Under the pieces are notes generated by a model that saw only the letters and a program-made list of their open reading frames with translations, was not told where the DNA came from and ran no database searches. This document shows positions 15,040 to 22,721 of a stretch of DNA of 28,947 bases, piece after piece. The stretch is from a virus. Within the stretch, counting starts at the first letter, position 1. Every line of letters begins with the position of its first letter. The stretch is taken from positions 1 to 28,947 of the IMG/VR virus record IMGVR_UViG_3300009155_001883. One strand, given 5' to 3'. A program made the translations under genes and the position numbers.

Positions 15040-15886
15040 ATTTTGCCTCTATAATTTTTTTCCATTCGGGTACTCTGTCATATTGATGTACGATTGCAAA
15101 AGGAGTTCCGTCACTTGTACATACTGTATTATCTACTAAAATTGGAGATTTGTCAACTAGCTTAGACCCATATTTGCCTGCAATCTGAGGTCCTGTTGTG
15201 CCTAATTGTGCGGCATATCCATCATCTGACATTGCAAAATTGGTAATGTCTTTATATGATTTCATATTTAGCAAAATGTTTAATGCCGCTTGGTCTGGTC
15301 CCCCACCACCCTCAGTGTAATGAGAGGTACTGTTACATAGCATATAGATGTTTAGGAACAAATCAACCATAGTATCAAACTTACCAGATACTGTGCCTGC
15401 ATTGTAAATTAAATTGTCTTTGTTGTGGTCATGTATGAGAGCACCAAATGCTTTCATAAGATTGTGATTACCCCATTCTTCATCTTTGTAGCGAATAGAT
15501 TCACATGCAACATTAATTTCTTTGTCGCCGATGTTGTTCTCTAGCCAAGTTGATGGGTTTGTTTGAAAGACAACATCTTTAACATCTGTAGTAATGATGT
15601 AACGATATTGACCTTTGAATTTCTTTAGAAGATACCACATATGCAAAAATCTCTCAACAACAATTGAGAAATCCTCTTTGTATTTGAATCTTCTTTTTTC
15701 TTCGTCCTTACCGAAAGCAAGGATGGTGTATTTGCGTTTCACCAATTCGTCAACTGTGTCATAATCTACATCATAACAAATCATAGCCTTTGTGCCAGTA
15801 AATCCACAAGTGTCTAATGAATTTACCCAAGGTCTAATTTTATCAAAGTTGTATCCTGTGATACAACCAACCACTATATCTTCCAT
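15032..15886 (-). CDS. GT-A type glycosyltransferase-like protein
   Basis: I place the start at the ATG at 15886 (MEDIVVGCITGYN), since GGAG lies 6 bases before it; a TTG four codons upstream falls on that ribosome site and is unlikely. The protein (284 aa) has YRYIITTDVKDVVFQ at residues 95-108, where Asp101-x2-Asp104 looks like the metal-binding DxD region. NLIYNAGTVSGKF (158-170) and GGPDQAALNILL (195-206) resemble the acceptor and catalytic loop of GT-A transferases (NAG...G, then DQxALN). It is the first gene of the sugar island, 15 bases after a 59-aa phage gene. Donor and acceptor cannot be assigned. Confidence 0.78.
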   Translation of the reverse strand: MEDIVVGCITGYNFDKIRPWVNSLDTCGFTGTKAMICYDVDYDTVDELVKRKYTILAFGKDEEKRRFKYKEDFSIVVERFLHMWYLLKKFKGQYRYIITTDVKDVVFQTNPSTWLENNIGDKEINVACESIRYKDEEWGNHNLMKAFGALIHDHNKDNLIYNAGTVSGKFDTMVDLFLNIYMLCNSTSHYTEGGGGPDQAALNILLNMKSYKDITNFAMSDDGYAAQLGTTGPQIAGKYGSKLVDKSPILVDNTVCTSDGTPFAIVHQYDRVPEWKKIIEAKYE

Positions 15887-15901
15887 AACAAACTCCAATA
15901 A

Positions 15902-16081
15902 TTAATAATCTTTAAATCGTTTTATCTTCTTCTTAACACTCTGTCCTGGTGTGTCTCTCTTATATGTATTCGACAAATAAGTCGTACCATCGTTTCCACC
16001 ACCCGATGGAGGCAATATATCAGGACTACTGCCTTCTTTTAATTGTCTTCTTCGCACAATTCGTTGAACCGCTTCTGTCAT
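15902..16081 (-). CDS. Small basic phage protein (59 aa)
   Basis: This short frame begins MTEAVQRIVRRRQLKEGSSP and ends KKKIKRFKDY, with stop TAA at 15902-15904. A clear ribosome site (GAGGAT) sits 4 bases before the ATG, which is one base after the stop of the upstream gene. The N-terminal helix and C-terminus are basic; the centre (LPPSGGGNDGTT) is flexible. It fills the only gap of notable size in the late block, so a real gene is the simplest reading. Function unknown; by position it belongs to the late virion-type block rather than to the sugar island. Confidence 0.72.
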   Translation of the reverse strand: MTEAVQRIVRRRQLKEGSSPDILPPSGGGNDGTTYLSNTYKRDTPGQSVKKKIKRFKDY

Positions 16082-16082
16082 T

Positions 16083-16358
16083 TTATCCTCTTGTCAGACT
16101 TAAAACTTTCTGAATCTGTGCCTCTAAAATTGGTTTACGATTAGGCCAATTGATATAAGGTTTGTCAGCAGTCTTCAACAAATTAGTTAAGAATGGCATA
16201 ATCAACTTCTCTACTTCTGCCAATCTGTGCTTATAGTTTTCTACTGTCTCATCTTTTTCATTGATTACAGCATTATATTCTTCTTCTGATACAGCAGAGA
16301 AACCAAAGTCATTGTCTCCGTACTCTGCCATAATCTTGTTTATATCATATGCGGGCAT
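16083..16358 (-). CDS. Conserved small phage protein, helical (91 aa)
   Basis: The sequence starts MPAYDINKIMAEYGDNDFGF, passes through a charged helix (residues 24-52, likely coiled coil) and ends EKLIMPFLTNLLKTADKPYI, INWPNRKPI, VLSLTRG. I recognise this layout (YDINKI..EYGDxDFGF...IMPxLxNLLKTAxKxYIxWPNRxP) as a small protein found beside the ligase-like gene in many marine T4-like phages. TAATG overlap with the 410-aa gene (16358) makes the two translationally coupled, which suggests a functional partner. No enzymatic motif is seen. Function unknown. Confidence 0.82.
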   Translation of the reverse strand: MPAYDINKIMAEYGDNDFGFSAVSEEEYNAVINEKDETVENYKHRLAEVEKLIMPFLTNLLKTADKPYINWPNRKPILEAQIQKVLSLTRG

Positions 16359-17590
16359 TATTTACTCCAATTTTTCTGTGCGGTGAAATTCAAATGACTA
16401 AATTCAAGTCTGTCAACCAACTTAACTGCGTTGCCTGTTAGTTTATCAACTGCAACAAAACCTTCTGGATTTGTCACTTTGAAACCGTCTTCTGTTTGTA
16501 CGAATGTACTCGTAACTTGTTTCATCTGTTGTAACTTTTTGATAATCATATTCTTGGCATCTACCATGCTGTTCTGCATATCAAATATGTTTTTCAAATC
16601 GTTTGCACTGTTACGGAGAGTACGCATGATTTCATTCTTAATCATCGTCTTATCTCTCTTTGTCTTCTCCATCTTTGCAGAGACAATATCTTTGTTTAGT
16701 TTTTCTTCAACCCATCTCATTAACTCTCTTGTGTGTGCGGCTGTATTAGTAATCTTTTGCCCTTCACGCACTTTGGTGTTGTTGAATGTCTTAATGTATT
16801 CTCTAACTGTATCATTACCAGAAATTCTACCGATAGACATTGAGTTTGTTTGTTTGAATACTCTACCGATATCAGATAGAATATAGGTAATTTGTTTTGT
16901 TTCTTCTTCTGTGAATGATGCAGTGCCAGATGCATCAGTGAAATATGCATCACGGAACCAAACATCTTTAGTTGGTGTTAAATTCTTAATATCAATATTG
17001 AATGATGCCTTCATATCAGCAAATGTTTTACCTGTGTATGAAGTATGAAAGACAACACCCAGCTGTGCAGCCTGCATAGTCTTTGCAAGTTTAGAATCAG
17101 AGGGCACAGCATAGATTAATGTGTTTGGTTGAAATGTAATGTAGTCTCCACCATCAAGTGTCTTCTCTGACAGGTCACCCTTTGCAAACATCATATCACC
17201 CTGCAACACACCTTTGATACCAAGTTTTGGTAGATAACGTAGTGCAACTTTTAATTTTGCATTAAGCCCTTCACCTGGATGGTTCTTATCAATGTCTTCA
17301 TCTGTATAGTTTAACTTTGCATTTGCATTGAATACACCCTTTGTACCAACAAAGAATTGACCATTGTCAGGATTGATACCGCAAAAGATTGCAGGTGAAC
17401 CATCCCACTTTGTTGTGGTGTTTACTTTTACTGCTGAATGGCCTGCAAGCATATCTCTTAATGCCTGTAGAAAATTAATTGCATCTCTAGCACCAGCAAC
17501 ACCACGATTGAGAATTTCATCTTCAAGGTGTTCTAGGTGAAGGTTCGCACCTTCTTTTTTTGCTTCGGTTAAAAATTGTGCGAATTTCAT
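16358..17590 (-). CDS. Ligase-like nucleotidyltransferase with targeting-like N-terminus (410 aa)
   Basis: Residues 1-9 (MKFAQFLTE) match the T4 capsid-targeting pattern, with Ala next. The rest carries, in order, pieces of the covalent nucleotidyltransferase superfamily (DNA/RNA ligases, capping enzymes): KWDG at 61-64 (motif I, Lys61 the candidate adenylated lysine), FFVGTKGVF at 79-87 (motif III-like), GVLQGDMMF at 127-135 (IIIa-like), LGVVFHTSY at 177-185, NPEGFVA at 374-380 (motif IV) and AVKLVDR at 388-394 (motif V). About 190 residues, largely helical, separate the middle part from motif IV, which is unusual. I recall similar proteins in many marine T4-like phages annotated as unknown function. 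Whether it seals nucleic acid is untested. Confidence 0.78.
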   Translation of the reverse strand: MKFAQFLTEAKKEGANLHLEHLEDEILNRGVAGARDAINFLQALRDMLAGHSAVKVNTTTKWDGSPAIFCGINPDNGQFFVGTKGVFNANAKLNYTDEDIDKNHPGEGLNAKLKVALRYLPKLGIKGVLQGDMMFAKGDLSEKTLDGGDYITFQPNTLIYAVPSDSKLAKTMQAAQLGVVFHTSYTGKTFADMKASFNIDIKNLTPTKDVWFRDAYFTDASGTASFTEEETKQITYILSDIGRVFKQTNSMSIGRISGNDTVREYIKTFNNTKVREGQKITNTAAHTRELMRWVEEKLNKDIVSAKMEKTKRDKTMIKNEIMRTLRNSANDLKNIFDMQNSMVDAKNMIIKKLQQMKQVTSTFVQTEDGFKVTNPEGFVAVDKLTGNAVKLVDRLEFSHLNFTAQKNWSK

Positions 17591-17591
17591 T

Positions 17592-18692
17592 TTAACTGTA
17601 CTTTATGAATATACTACTGTTCTTTGTTGCTGATGATGCATATTGGAAAATATATGCACATAACGCATCCATTTTATTATCTTTTAAGACTGTATAAACT
17701 AAATTGATTCCAATATACTTAGACATCCACCAAGTCTTATCTTTTCTGTGGCCAGTTTTTGCTTGAGTAATAAGTGTTTCTAGTTTCTCTTTTGATCCTG
17801 ATAGTTCTTTAAACATCATCGCAAATTTTTTAAAATCGGCATCTGATGGTTTATCAATAGGCGTTTGTTGTGGTAATGTTAGTTTTGTTTTTTGAACACC
17901 AACATCAATAGCACCTTCAAAAATAATACCGCCACCGATTTTACCACCTGCGGCCGCTTTACCTTTAATTTCACCTTGCCAAGAAGATGGAACTGGACGA
18001 CTTGAAAAGTTTCTCAACTGTACTTCACCTGCGGCACCTTCGGCATTGTATTGTATGTAAATGTCTTTCGAATCAGTCATATTCATACCAAGTTTAACGC
18101 CTGTAAATTTTGCAATAAGAGGTTTACCATTATTAAAAAACTTAGAATGTGGCAAATCTTTTGGTCCAATTTTTTTCAATGAAATACCAATCATATTAGT
18201 ATATGCAAATTCATCATACACATAACGATTATATTCCGTTAAAGTATTCCATCCTGATTTGAATCTGAATGTTTTTTTAATCATCCAAATGTCAGCAGGA
18301 TTCCATTTATCATCACCAGTTATACCACTATTCTTTTTGTGTTTTCTCCACTCATTATAAATGTCATCAACTACTTTTCCACCTCTGTAGAAAATAAAAT
18401 TTTTACCTGTACTTGCACCAGGAACTTCTTTAAAAATCAAATTAGCAGTTAACACAACACTTCTGAACCAATTTTCATCTAGGCCCGCCATACATTGTTT
18501 TAATGTTCTATCACAATCAGCATCAGAAGTAGTTTTTTCTGTTATTTGGTGAACATCGGTTAAATCTTTACCTAAATGTTGGCGTGTTGCACAAGCATAG
18601 GCCTGCAAACTCTCTGCCAAAGCAGTTACTTCAGAACCTGCACCAGAGACTTTTCCTTCTGTGTCTACATTAACTTTCGTTGGAATTTTCAT
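17592..18692 (-). CDS. Conserved late phage protein with possible PD-(D/E)xK nuclease pattern (366 aa)
   Basis: There is no confident assignment. Residues 103-138 read YRGGKVVDDIYNEW, then DDKWNPADIWMI; residues 168-174 read IGISLKK. Asp134 after a hydrophobic-PA step, followed about 37 residues later by a strand with Ser-x-Lys, is the pattern of PD-(D/E)xK nucleases, where the second acidic residue is sometimes replaced. Later, EVQLRNFSSRPVPSSWQGEI and GGKIGGGIIFEGA are strongly patterned and probably part of the fold. The C-terminal third is helical with TWWMSKYIGINLVY. It is the first gene of the late block, directly behind a perfect late promoter and hairpin, and 1 base before the ligase-like gene. 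A nuclease role is inference only. Confidence 0.72.
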   Translation of the reverse strand: MKIPTKVNVDTEGKVSGAGSEVTALAESLQAYACATRQHLGKDLTDVHQITEKTTSDADCDRTLKQCMAGLDENWFRSVVLTANLIFKEVPGASTGKNFIFYRGGKVVDDIYNEWRKHKKNSGITGDDKWNPADIWMIKKTFRFKSGWNTLTEYNRYVYDEFAYTNMIGISLKKIGPKDLPHSKFFNNGKPLIAKFTGVKLGMNMTDSKDIYIQYNAEGAAGEVQLRNFSSRPVPSSWQGEIKGKAAAGGKIGGGIIFEGAIDVGVQKTKLTLPQQTPIDKPSDADFKKFAMMFKELSGSKEKLETLITQAKTGHRKDKTWWMSKYIGINLVYTVLKDNKMDALCAYIFQYASSATKNSSIFIKYS

Positions 18693-18695
18693 TTT

Positions 18696-18723
18696 AAATA
18701 CCTAAATTGTTTATTAGGTATTT
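18696..18723 (-). promoter_or_regulatory. Hairpin covering the ribosome site, with late promoter in its 5' arm
   Basis: Minus-strand bases 18723-18714 (AAATACCTAA) and 18705-18696 (TTAGGTATTT) are perfect reverse complements, 10 base pairs with an 8-base loop. The 3' arm contains the AGG ribosome site, 8 bases before the ATG at 18692. The 5' arm includes the end of the TATAAATA box, so RNA that starts at the late promoter lacks it and cannot fold this way. Confidence 0.8.
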
Positions 18724-18726
18724 ATA
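18719..18726 (-). promoter_or_regulatory. Perfect T4-type late promoter (TATAAATA)
   Basis: TATAAATA on the minus strand is an exact match to the T4 late consensus. It lies in the 56-base gap between the replication operon and the 366-aa gene, with predicted RNA start near 18713 and ATG at 18692. It marks the boundary between early/middle and late transcription. Confidence 0.85.
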
Positions 18727-18748
18727 CTATCACAACTGCCGTATTATG

Positions 18749-20020
18749 TCAAGCGAAAAATGAATCTAGGGTATTCTTTTCTGTCTTTGGATACTCTGAA
18801 TTTCCTTTACGAAACACCCATATCGGTTCAATAAACACATCTTTCAATTCTACGGCATTGGGTCTGGCCATCATACGCATACCTATCTTGCCAACATAAA
18901 AAGAGTCTTCAAATGATGCAAAGTGTTCAACCATGTCATCACACAGAGGAAGTCTTTTAGACCCCTTGGTGCGTGGTTCTATGATGTTTATCATCATATA
19001 ACCATCTTGTTTGATTGTCTTCCATACTGTCTCAGTTACCTTAAAGAAGAAATCATATTTCCATCCATTGAATGAATCATATCTCGACCATGATTGATTG
19101 GCAGCCTTGTCAGTATCTGTTGCATACTTCTCTGTTTCAAAGTAAGGTGGTGATGTAAAATAGAAATCGAATGTGTCAACATACAAATCCCAATTCACAT
19201 CTTCTGATGGAAGATTCCAAATCTTTACAGTCTTCTTACCGATACATTCAAAGTAATCTGTCTTCTCAATTAGAGTTGGTTCACCACCAAGAAGTCTTTC
19301 ATATGCGACACATTGTTTCTTGTACACCTCAAACACATCAGGATTTGGGTCACAACCAACATACATCTTTGTACATGGTGTGCCATAGAATCCTGCAAGT
19401 CTATCACCCCATCCGCATGATGTATCTAATACATTTTGTGCCTTATGTTTTTCATACAAGGCTTTTGCAACGGATGGTCTGAATTGTGTTGCAGTATATG
19501 TGCCTAATCTAAATGCAGTACGAAATGTAGCCTCATTCAAATCATTGTCACCCATAATACCTTCACGCCAAAAAGTCCAGTTCATCTTACTTAACTTATC
19601 TTTGTCGTTCCAGATTTCTAATGGTGCAGATGATGAATTAGAACCACATTTCATTCGGTTCATTTGCTGAAAATAATCACTCACTACATTGTAATGATTT
19701 GATTTATCAATCACACCTAAAGGCATATCAGAGTATTTGTATTTGTAATTGTATCGTTCTTCAACTACATCAAAATCTTTGTACTGGTCTAAATGAGAAC
19801 GATAATAGAAGTCAGTGAAATAACTATTCACTTCATGCAACTCGCAATCATTTGTCGGAAAAGGAACATTGTTTCTATGTACATACTCAGCCAAAGATTG
19901 ACGAATATCATCTTTTTCATATGTAACAATCAATGATTTCCAATTTTCTGATTTGACATTTGGTATGCCACGACTATCACAAGTTTTAGAAAAGTAATCT
20001 ACAAGTTCTTCTTTAATCAT
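18749..20020 (-). CDS. DNA methyltransferase (TSPPY type)
   Basis: This 423-aa protein has a SAM motif NVLDTSCGWGDRLAGFYG (residues 196-213), then MYVGCDPNPDVFEVY (strand 2, acidic), and the catalytic motif YFTSPPYFETEKY (287-299). S/T-P-P-Y is the motif IV of amino-methyltransferases acting on N6-adenine or N4-cytosine in DNA. The 190 residues before motif I are a phage-type extension, with no clear target-recognition motif that I can name. It overlaps the gp41 gene by 4 bases, so it is made with the replication proteins. Probable role: methylating phage DNA against host restriction or in regulation; specificity cannot be read from sequence. It is the last gene before the late promoter. Confidence 0.88.
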   Translation of the reverse strand: MIKEELVDYFSKTCDSRGIPNVKSENWKSLIVTYEKDDIRQSLAEYVHRNNVPFPTNDCELHEVNSYFTDFYYRSHLDQYKDFDVVEERYNYKYKYSDMPLGVIDKSNHYNVVSDYFQQMNRMKCGSNSSSAPLEIWNDKDKLSKMNWTFWREGIMGDNDLNEATFRTAFRLGTYTATQFRPSVAKALYEKHKAQNVLDTSCGWGDRLAGFYGTPCTKMYVGCDPNPDVFEVYKKQCVAYERLLGGEPTLIEKTDYFECIGKKTVKIWNLPSEDVNWDLYVDTFDFYFTSPPYFETEKYATDTDKAANQSWSRYDSFNGWKYDFFFKVTETVWKTIKQDGYMMINIIEPRTKGSKRLPLCDDMVEHFASFEDSFYVGKIGMRMMARPNAVELKDVFIEPIWVFRKGNSEYPKTEKNTLDSFFA

Positions 20021-21408
20021 ACTTTCAAACCACCAAAGTCTTTTCTTCGTTCACGGTTACCAAATGTGTTCAGAGGTTTATCAGGAATGCCTGCATCAGC
20101 AATATCTTGTTGTGCGGATTCTTCAACATCATATAGTCTCATCTTCGCACGGTCAATACCGAGAACGAATCGTTTATACAAGTTAGGATCACCATAACGA
20201 TTCTTCAACTGTTTAACCAGAATTTGTCCTAGAGCCTCAAGTTCTTCATTACTCACTAACGCAAACATAAAGTCAGCAGTCGCAGGCAAACCAAAAGATT
20301 CTGAAGTATCTTCAAGACCAGGATCCGAATTACTGAAACCACTACGTGTTGTTTGTGTTGCAGATACAACTGGTACACTAAACTCAACAGCAAGACCACG
20401 TAGTTCTTCTGCAATCGCCTTGATGTATGAGTAACTGTTTACGTTTGCACCAGGTTTAATTCTAGCAGAACAACAGATGTTTAGATAATCAATAAAGATA
20501 ATATCAGGTCTGAAATTCTTCTTCAAAGCCAAGTCATTCAACAATGCACGGAAGTGGAGTACACTTGCACCAGCAGTTGGGTATTCTTTGATGATTAGTT
20601 TACCATGTGTCTTAGATTTCAATGCAGAGAATTTTCTTGTGTAATCTTCTTTACTGATTGTTTTCAATTCATCCAAATCAATATTTAGCAAATTAGCATC
20701 AATACGTTCTGCAATCTTTTCTTCTGCCATCTCCATTGTGATATAGAGAACATTTTGTCCTTGCGACAAATTACCAGCAGCAACGTGACACATGAACAAA
20801 GACTTACCAACACCAGTGCCAGCAAGTGCAATGTTCAATGTCTTAATTGGAAGACCACCCTTTGTAATCTTATTAAAGAGGTCAAGGTCAAAACGAATAC
20901 GTGATTCTACTTTGTGGTATGAATCATAACGAGAATCATAATCTTGTGTGTAATCATGCCCGATGTTATTATCAAATGAAACACCAAGAGCATCACTTAG
21001 AAGTTGTGGGATTTCTCCCTTAGTTCTTTTCTCACCCTTACTATCCAAAATAGAAACAGATTCCATAATGGCATTGTAGATGGCTTTATCTTGGCAAAAC
21101 TTTTCAGTTTGTTCAATCAGCCATTGTGTTTCAGTTGGTTCATCTCTATCTGAATGTACTTTGTTTAGTAATTCGATTGCCTCTTGTACTTGAGGCTCAG
21201 TTAGATTTTTCTTCTCTGTGAAATTGATTACAAGTGCCTCATGCGTAGGAGGATTCTTGTACTGATTAATGAATTCAAATATTTCTTTGAATACTACCTT
21301 TTCGGTGTTGTCAGAGAAATAATCTGGTCGAATGAATGGTAATACTTTACGAACATATTCCTCATTGTATATCAAATTCTTGATTATTGTCTGTTCTAGT
21401 CTGTTCAT
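20017..21408 (-). CDS. 41: Replicative DNA helicase gp41 (DnaB-like)
   Basis: This is the hexameric 5'-3' helicase that unwinds the fork and partners with primase in T4-like phages. The N-terminal part (MNRLEQTIIKNLIYNEEYVR onward) is the DnaB-type helical domain. The RecA-like core starts near residue 170, with Walker A GTGVGKSLF at 197-205, YITMEMAEEKIAERIDANLL as the H1a/E region, DIIFIDYLNICCS as Walker B, and SVPVVSATQTTRSGFSNSD as the helicase H3 region. LKNRYGDPN near the end carries the arginine-finger-like motif of DnaB proteins. Length (463 aa) is close to T4 gp41 (475). The start overlaps the gp40-like gene by 47 bases, but the N-terminal sequence fits the family well. Confidence 0.95.
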   Translation of the reverse strand: MNRLEQTIIKNLIYNEEYVRKVLPFIRPDYFSDNTEKVVFKEIFEFINQYKNPPTHEALVINFTEKKNLTEPQVQEAIELLNKVHSDRDEPTETQWLIEQTEKFCQDKAIYNAIMESVSILDSKGEKRTKGEIPQLLSDALGVSFDNNIGHDYTQDYDSRYDSYHKVESRIRFDLDLFNKITKGGLPIKTLNIALAGTGVGKSLFMCHVAAGNLSQGQNVLYITMEMAEEKIAERIDANLLNIDLDELKTISKEDYTRKFSALKSKTHGKLIIKEYPTAGASVLHFRALLNDLALKKNFRPDIIFIDYLNICCSARIKPGANVNSYSYIKAIAEELRGLAVEFSVPVVSATQTTRSGFSNSDPGLEDTSESFGLPATADFMFALVSNEELEALGQILVKQLKNRYGDPNLYKRFVLGIDRAKMRLYDVEESAQQDIADAGIPDKPLNTFGNRERRKDFGGLKV

Positions 21409-21670
21409 TTTGAGCCGTTATAATTACACTAAGTATGTCACCCATGATTGTATGCAATTTTGGATCGTTTGTCAAGTCATCAATGTCTTGTTCACCTGGA
21501 TGAACAATCGTATATCCGAATTGCAAACGAGCAAATTCACCTTCTTCTACAATCTTCGCTTTGTGATAATGGTATATCACCCCTTTATATTCTTCTACAA
21601 GGAGTTCTATACCAGTTAAATCACTGTCTTTGAAGTTGATAAAATTATAATCAACGCCTTCGTTATACAT
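21362..21670 (-). CDS. gp40-like head vertex assembly chaperone candidate (102 aa)
   Basis: I prefer the ATG at 21670 (MYNEGVDYNFINFKDSDLTG), which overlaps the uvsX stop by 8 bases. Earlier in-frame ATGs at 21730 and 21718 lie inside uvsX and give residues unlike any conserved start. The protein has ELLVEEYKGVIYHYHKAKIV, EFARLQFGYTIVHPGEQDID and HTIMGDILSVII. T4 gene 40, which sits between uvsX and 41, encodes a small protein of this size reported to assist head vertex assembly, and the L-F-x-Y plus IMGDIL ending agrees with my memory of that family. The identification rests on position and pattern, not a search. The 3' end overlaps gp41 by 47 bases. Confidence 0.65.
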   Translation of the reverse strand: MYNEGVDYNFINFKDSDLTGIELLVEEYKGVIYHYHKAKIVEEGEFARLQFGYTIVHPGEQDIDDLTNDPKLHTIMGDILSVIITAQNEQTRTDNNQEFDIQ

Positions 21671-22721
21671 CGCCTGTTTCTTCTTCCAGAACAGGAGTTT
21701 CTCCCATAATGTTCCCATATGCAATCTCATATTTTTGTTTAATGAAGTCTTTGAATTTGGAATCTTTTAGGATAGATTCCATAAACTCAGCATTTGCAGT
21801 ATCAGCGATACGTTTCTTATCACCAATCTCGCCTGTCTTCTGGTCTACCTTTGCATACCAACCATTGGTTGGCTTGACCACATGCCCGGATTCCATCGCA
21901 AGGTCAAGTAGACCAGAGTACTTACTAATACCACCATCAAAAGATACAGAGATAGGTATTTTAGATTTTTCTTTAACATATCTAGATTTTTCTACGTTGA
22001 TAATGAAGTTGTAACCAACAATTTCTGTTCCGTCTTTTTCTTGTTGGCGGCCGATGATATAGATGTTGTCAGCAGAGTAGTAAGAACCTGTACCACCGCC
22101 AACGATATCTTTCGGGAACATACCAATCTCTTTGTAGGTGTGATTAACAACAACCATTGGAATGTCTTTGATGTTCAAGTGTGGAGTTACCATACGGAAC
22201 AAACTCTTAACTTGTTTTGCACGACTCATATCAGCAACTGATTTGCCTTCTAGTGCATCTTCAACTTCTTTCTTTGATGCAAGATTACCAATAGAATCAA
22301 GAATGATAATCAATTTATCGCCACGATTCACCTCAGATAATTGTTGCATGATATCAAACTTCAACTGTTCAATGTCAGTCAAAGGTGTATGCAATACTCT
22401 GTCCATATCAATCTCAAATGTTTCAAAGTATTTTACTGGTGTACCAAACTCTGAATCATAGAATAAAAGGACTGCCTCAGGGTATTTGTCCATATACGAT
22501 TTCGCCATTAGCAAACTGAAGGCAGTCTTAAAGTGTTTTGATGGTCCTGCCCACATTGTAAGACCAGGCACAATACCACCATCAAGTCTTCCAGATAGTG
22601 CCACGTTAATCATTGGCACACCTGTTGTAACCATATCTTTCTCAGTAAAGAATTTTGATTTAGATAGAATTGCACTATCTTTAATCGTTGAATTCTTTTT
22701 AATCTTATCCAATAAACTCAT
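21663..22721 (-). CDS. uvsX: UvsX RecA-like recombinase
   Basis: This is the strand-exchange protein of T4-like phages, working in recombination-dependent replication and repair. It has 352 aa (T4 391). Walker A is GPSKHFKT at residues 59-66, in the context GIVPGLTMWAGPSKHFKTAF, which is the UvsX form rather than bacterial RecA. Walker B is KLIIILDSIGNLAS around residues 134-147. AKQVKSLFRMVTPHLNIKDI and VVVNHTYKEIGMFPKDIVGG are typical UvsX core segments, and the C-terminus is acidic (EEETGDV). Order gp43, two genes, uvsX, gp40-like, gp41 is a compact version of the T4 arrangement. It overlaps the membrane-protein gene by 4 bases. Confidence 0.96.
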   Translation of the reverse strand: MSLLDKIKKNSTIKDSAILSKSKFFTEKDMVTTGVPMINVALSGRLDGGIVPGLTMWAGPSKHFKTAFSLLMAKSYMDKYPEAVLLFYDSEFGTPVKYFETFEIDMDRVLHTPLTDIEQLKFDIMQQLSEVNRGDKLIIILDSIGNLASKKEVEDALEGKSVADMSRAKQVKSLFRMVTPHLNIKDIPMVVVNHTYKEIGMFPKDIVGGGTGSYYSADNIYIIGRQQEKDGTEIVGYNFIINVEKSRYVKEKSKIPISVSFDGGISKYSGLLDLAMESGHVVKPTNGWYAKVDQKTGEIGDKKRIADTANAEFMESILKDSKFKDFIKQKYEIAYGNIMGETPVLEEETGDV

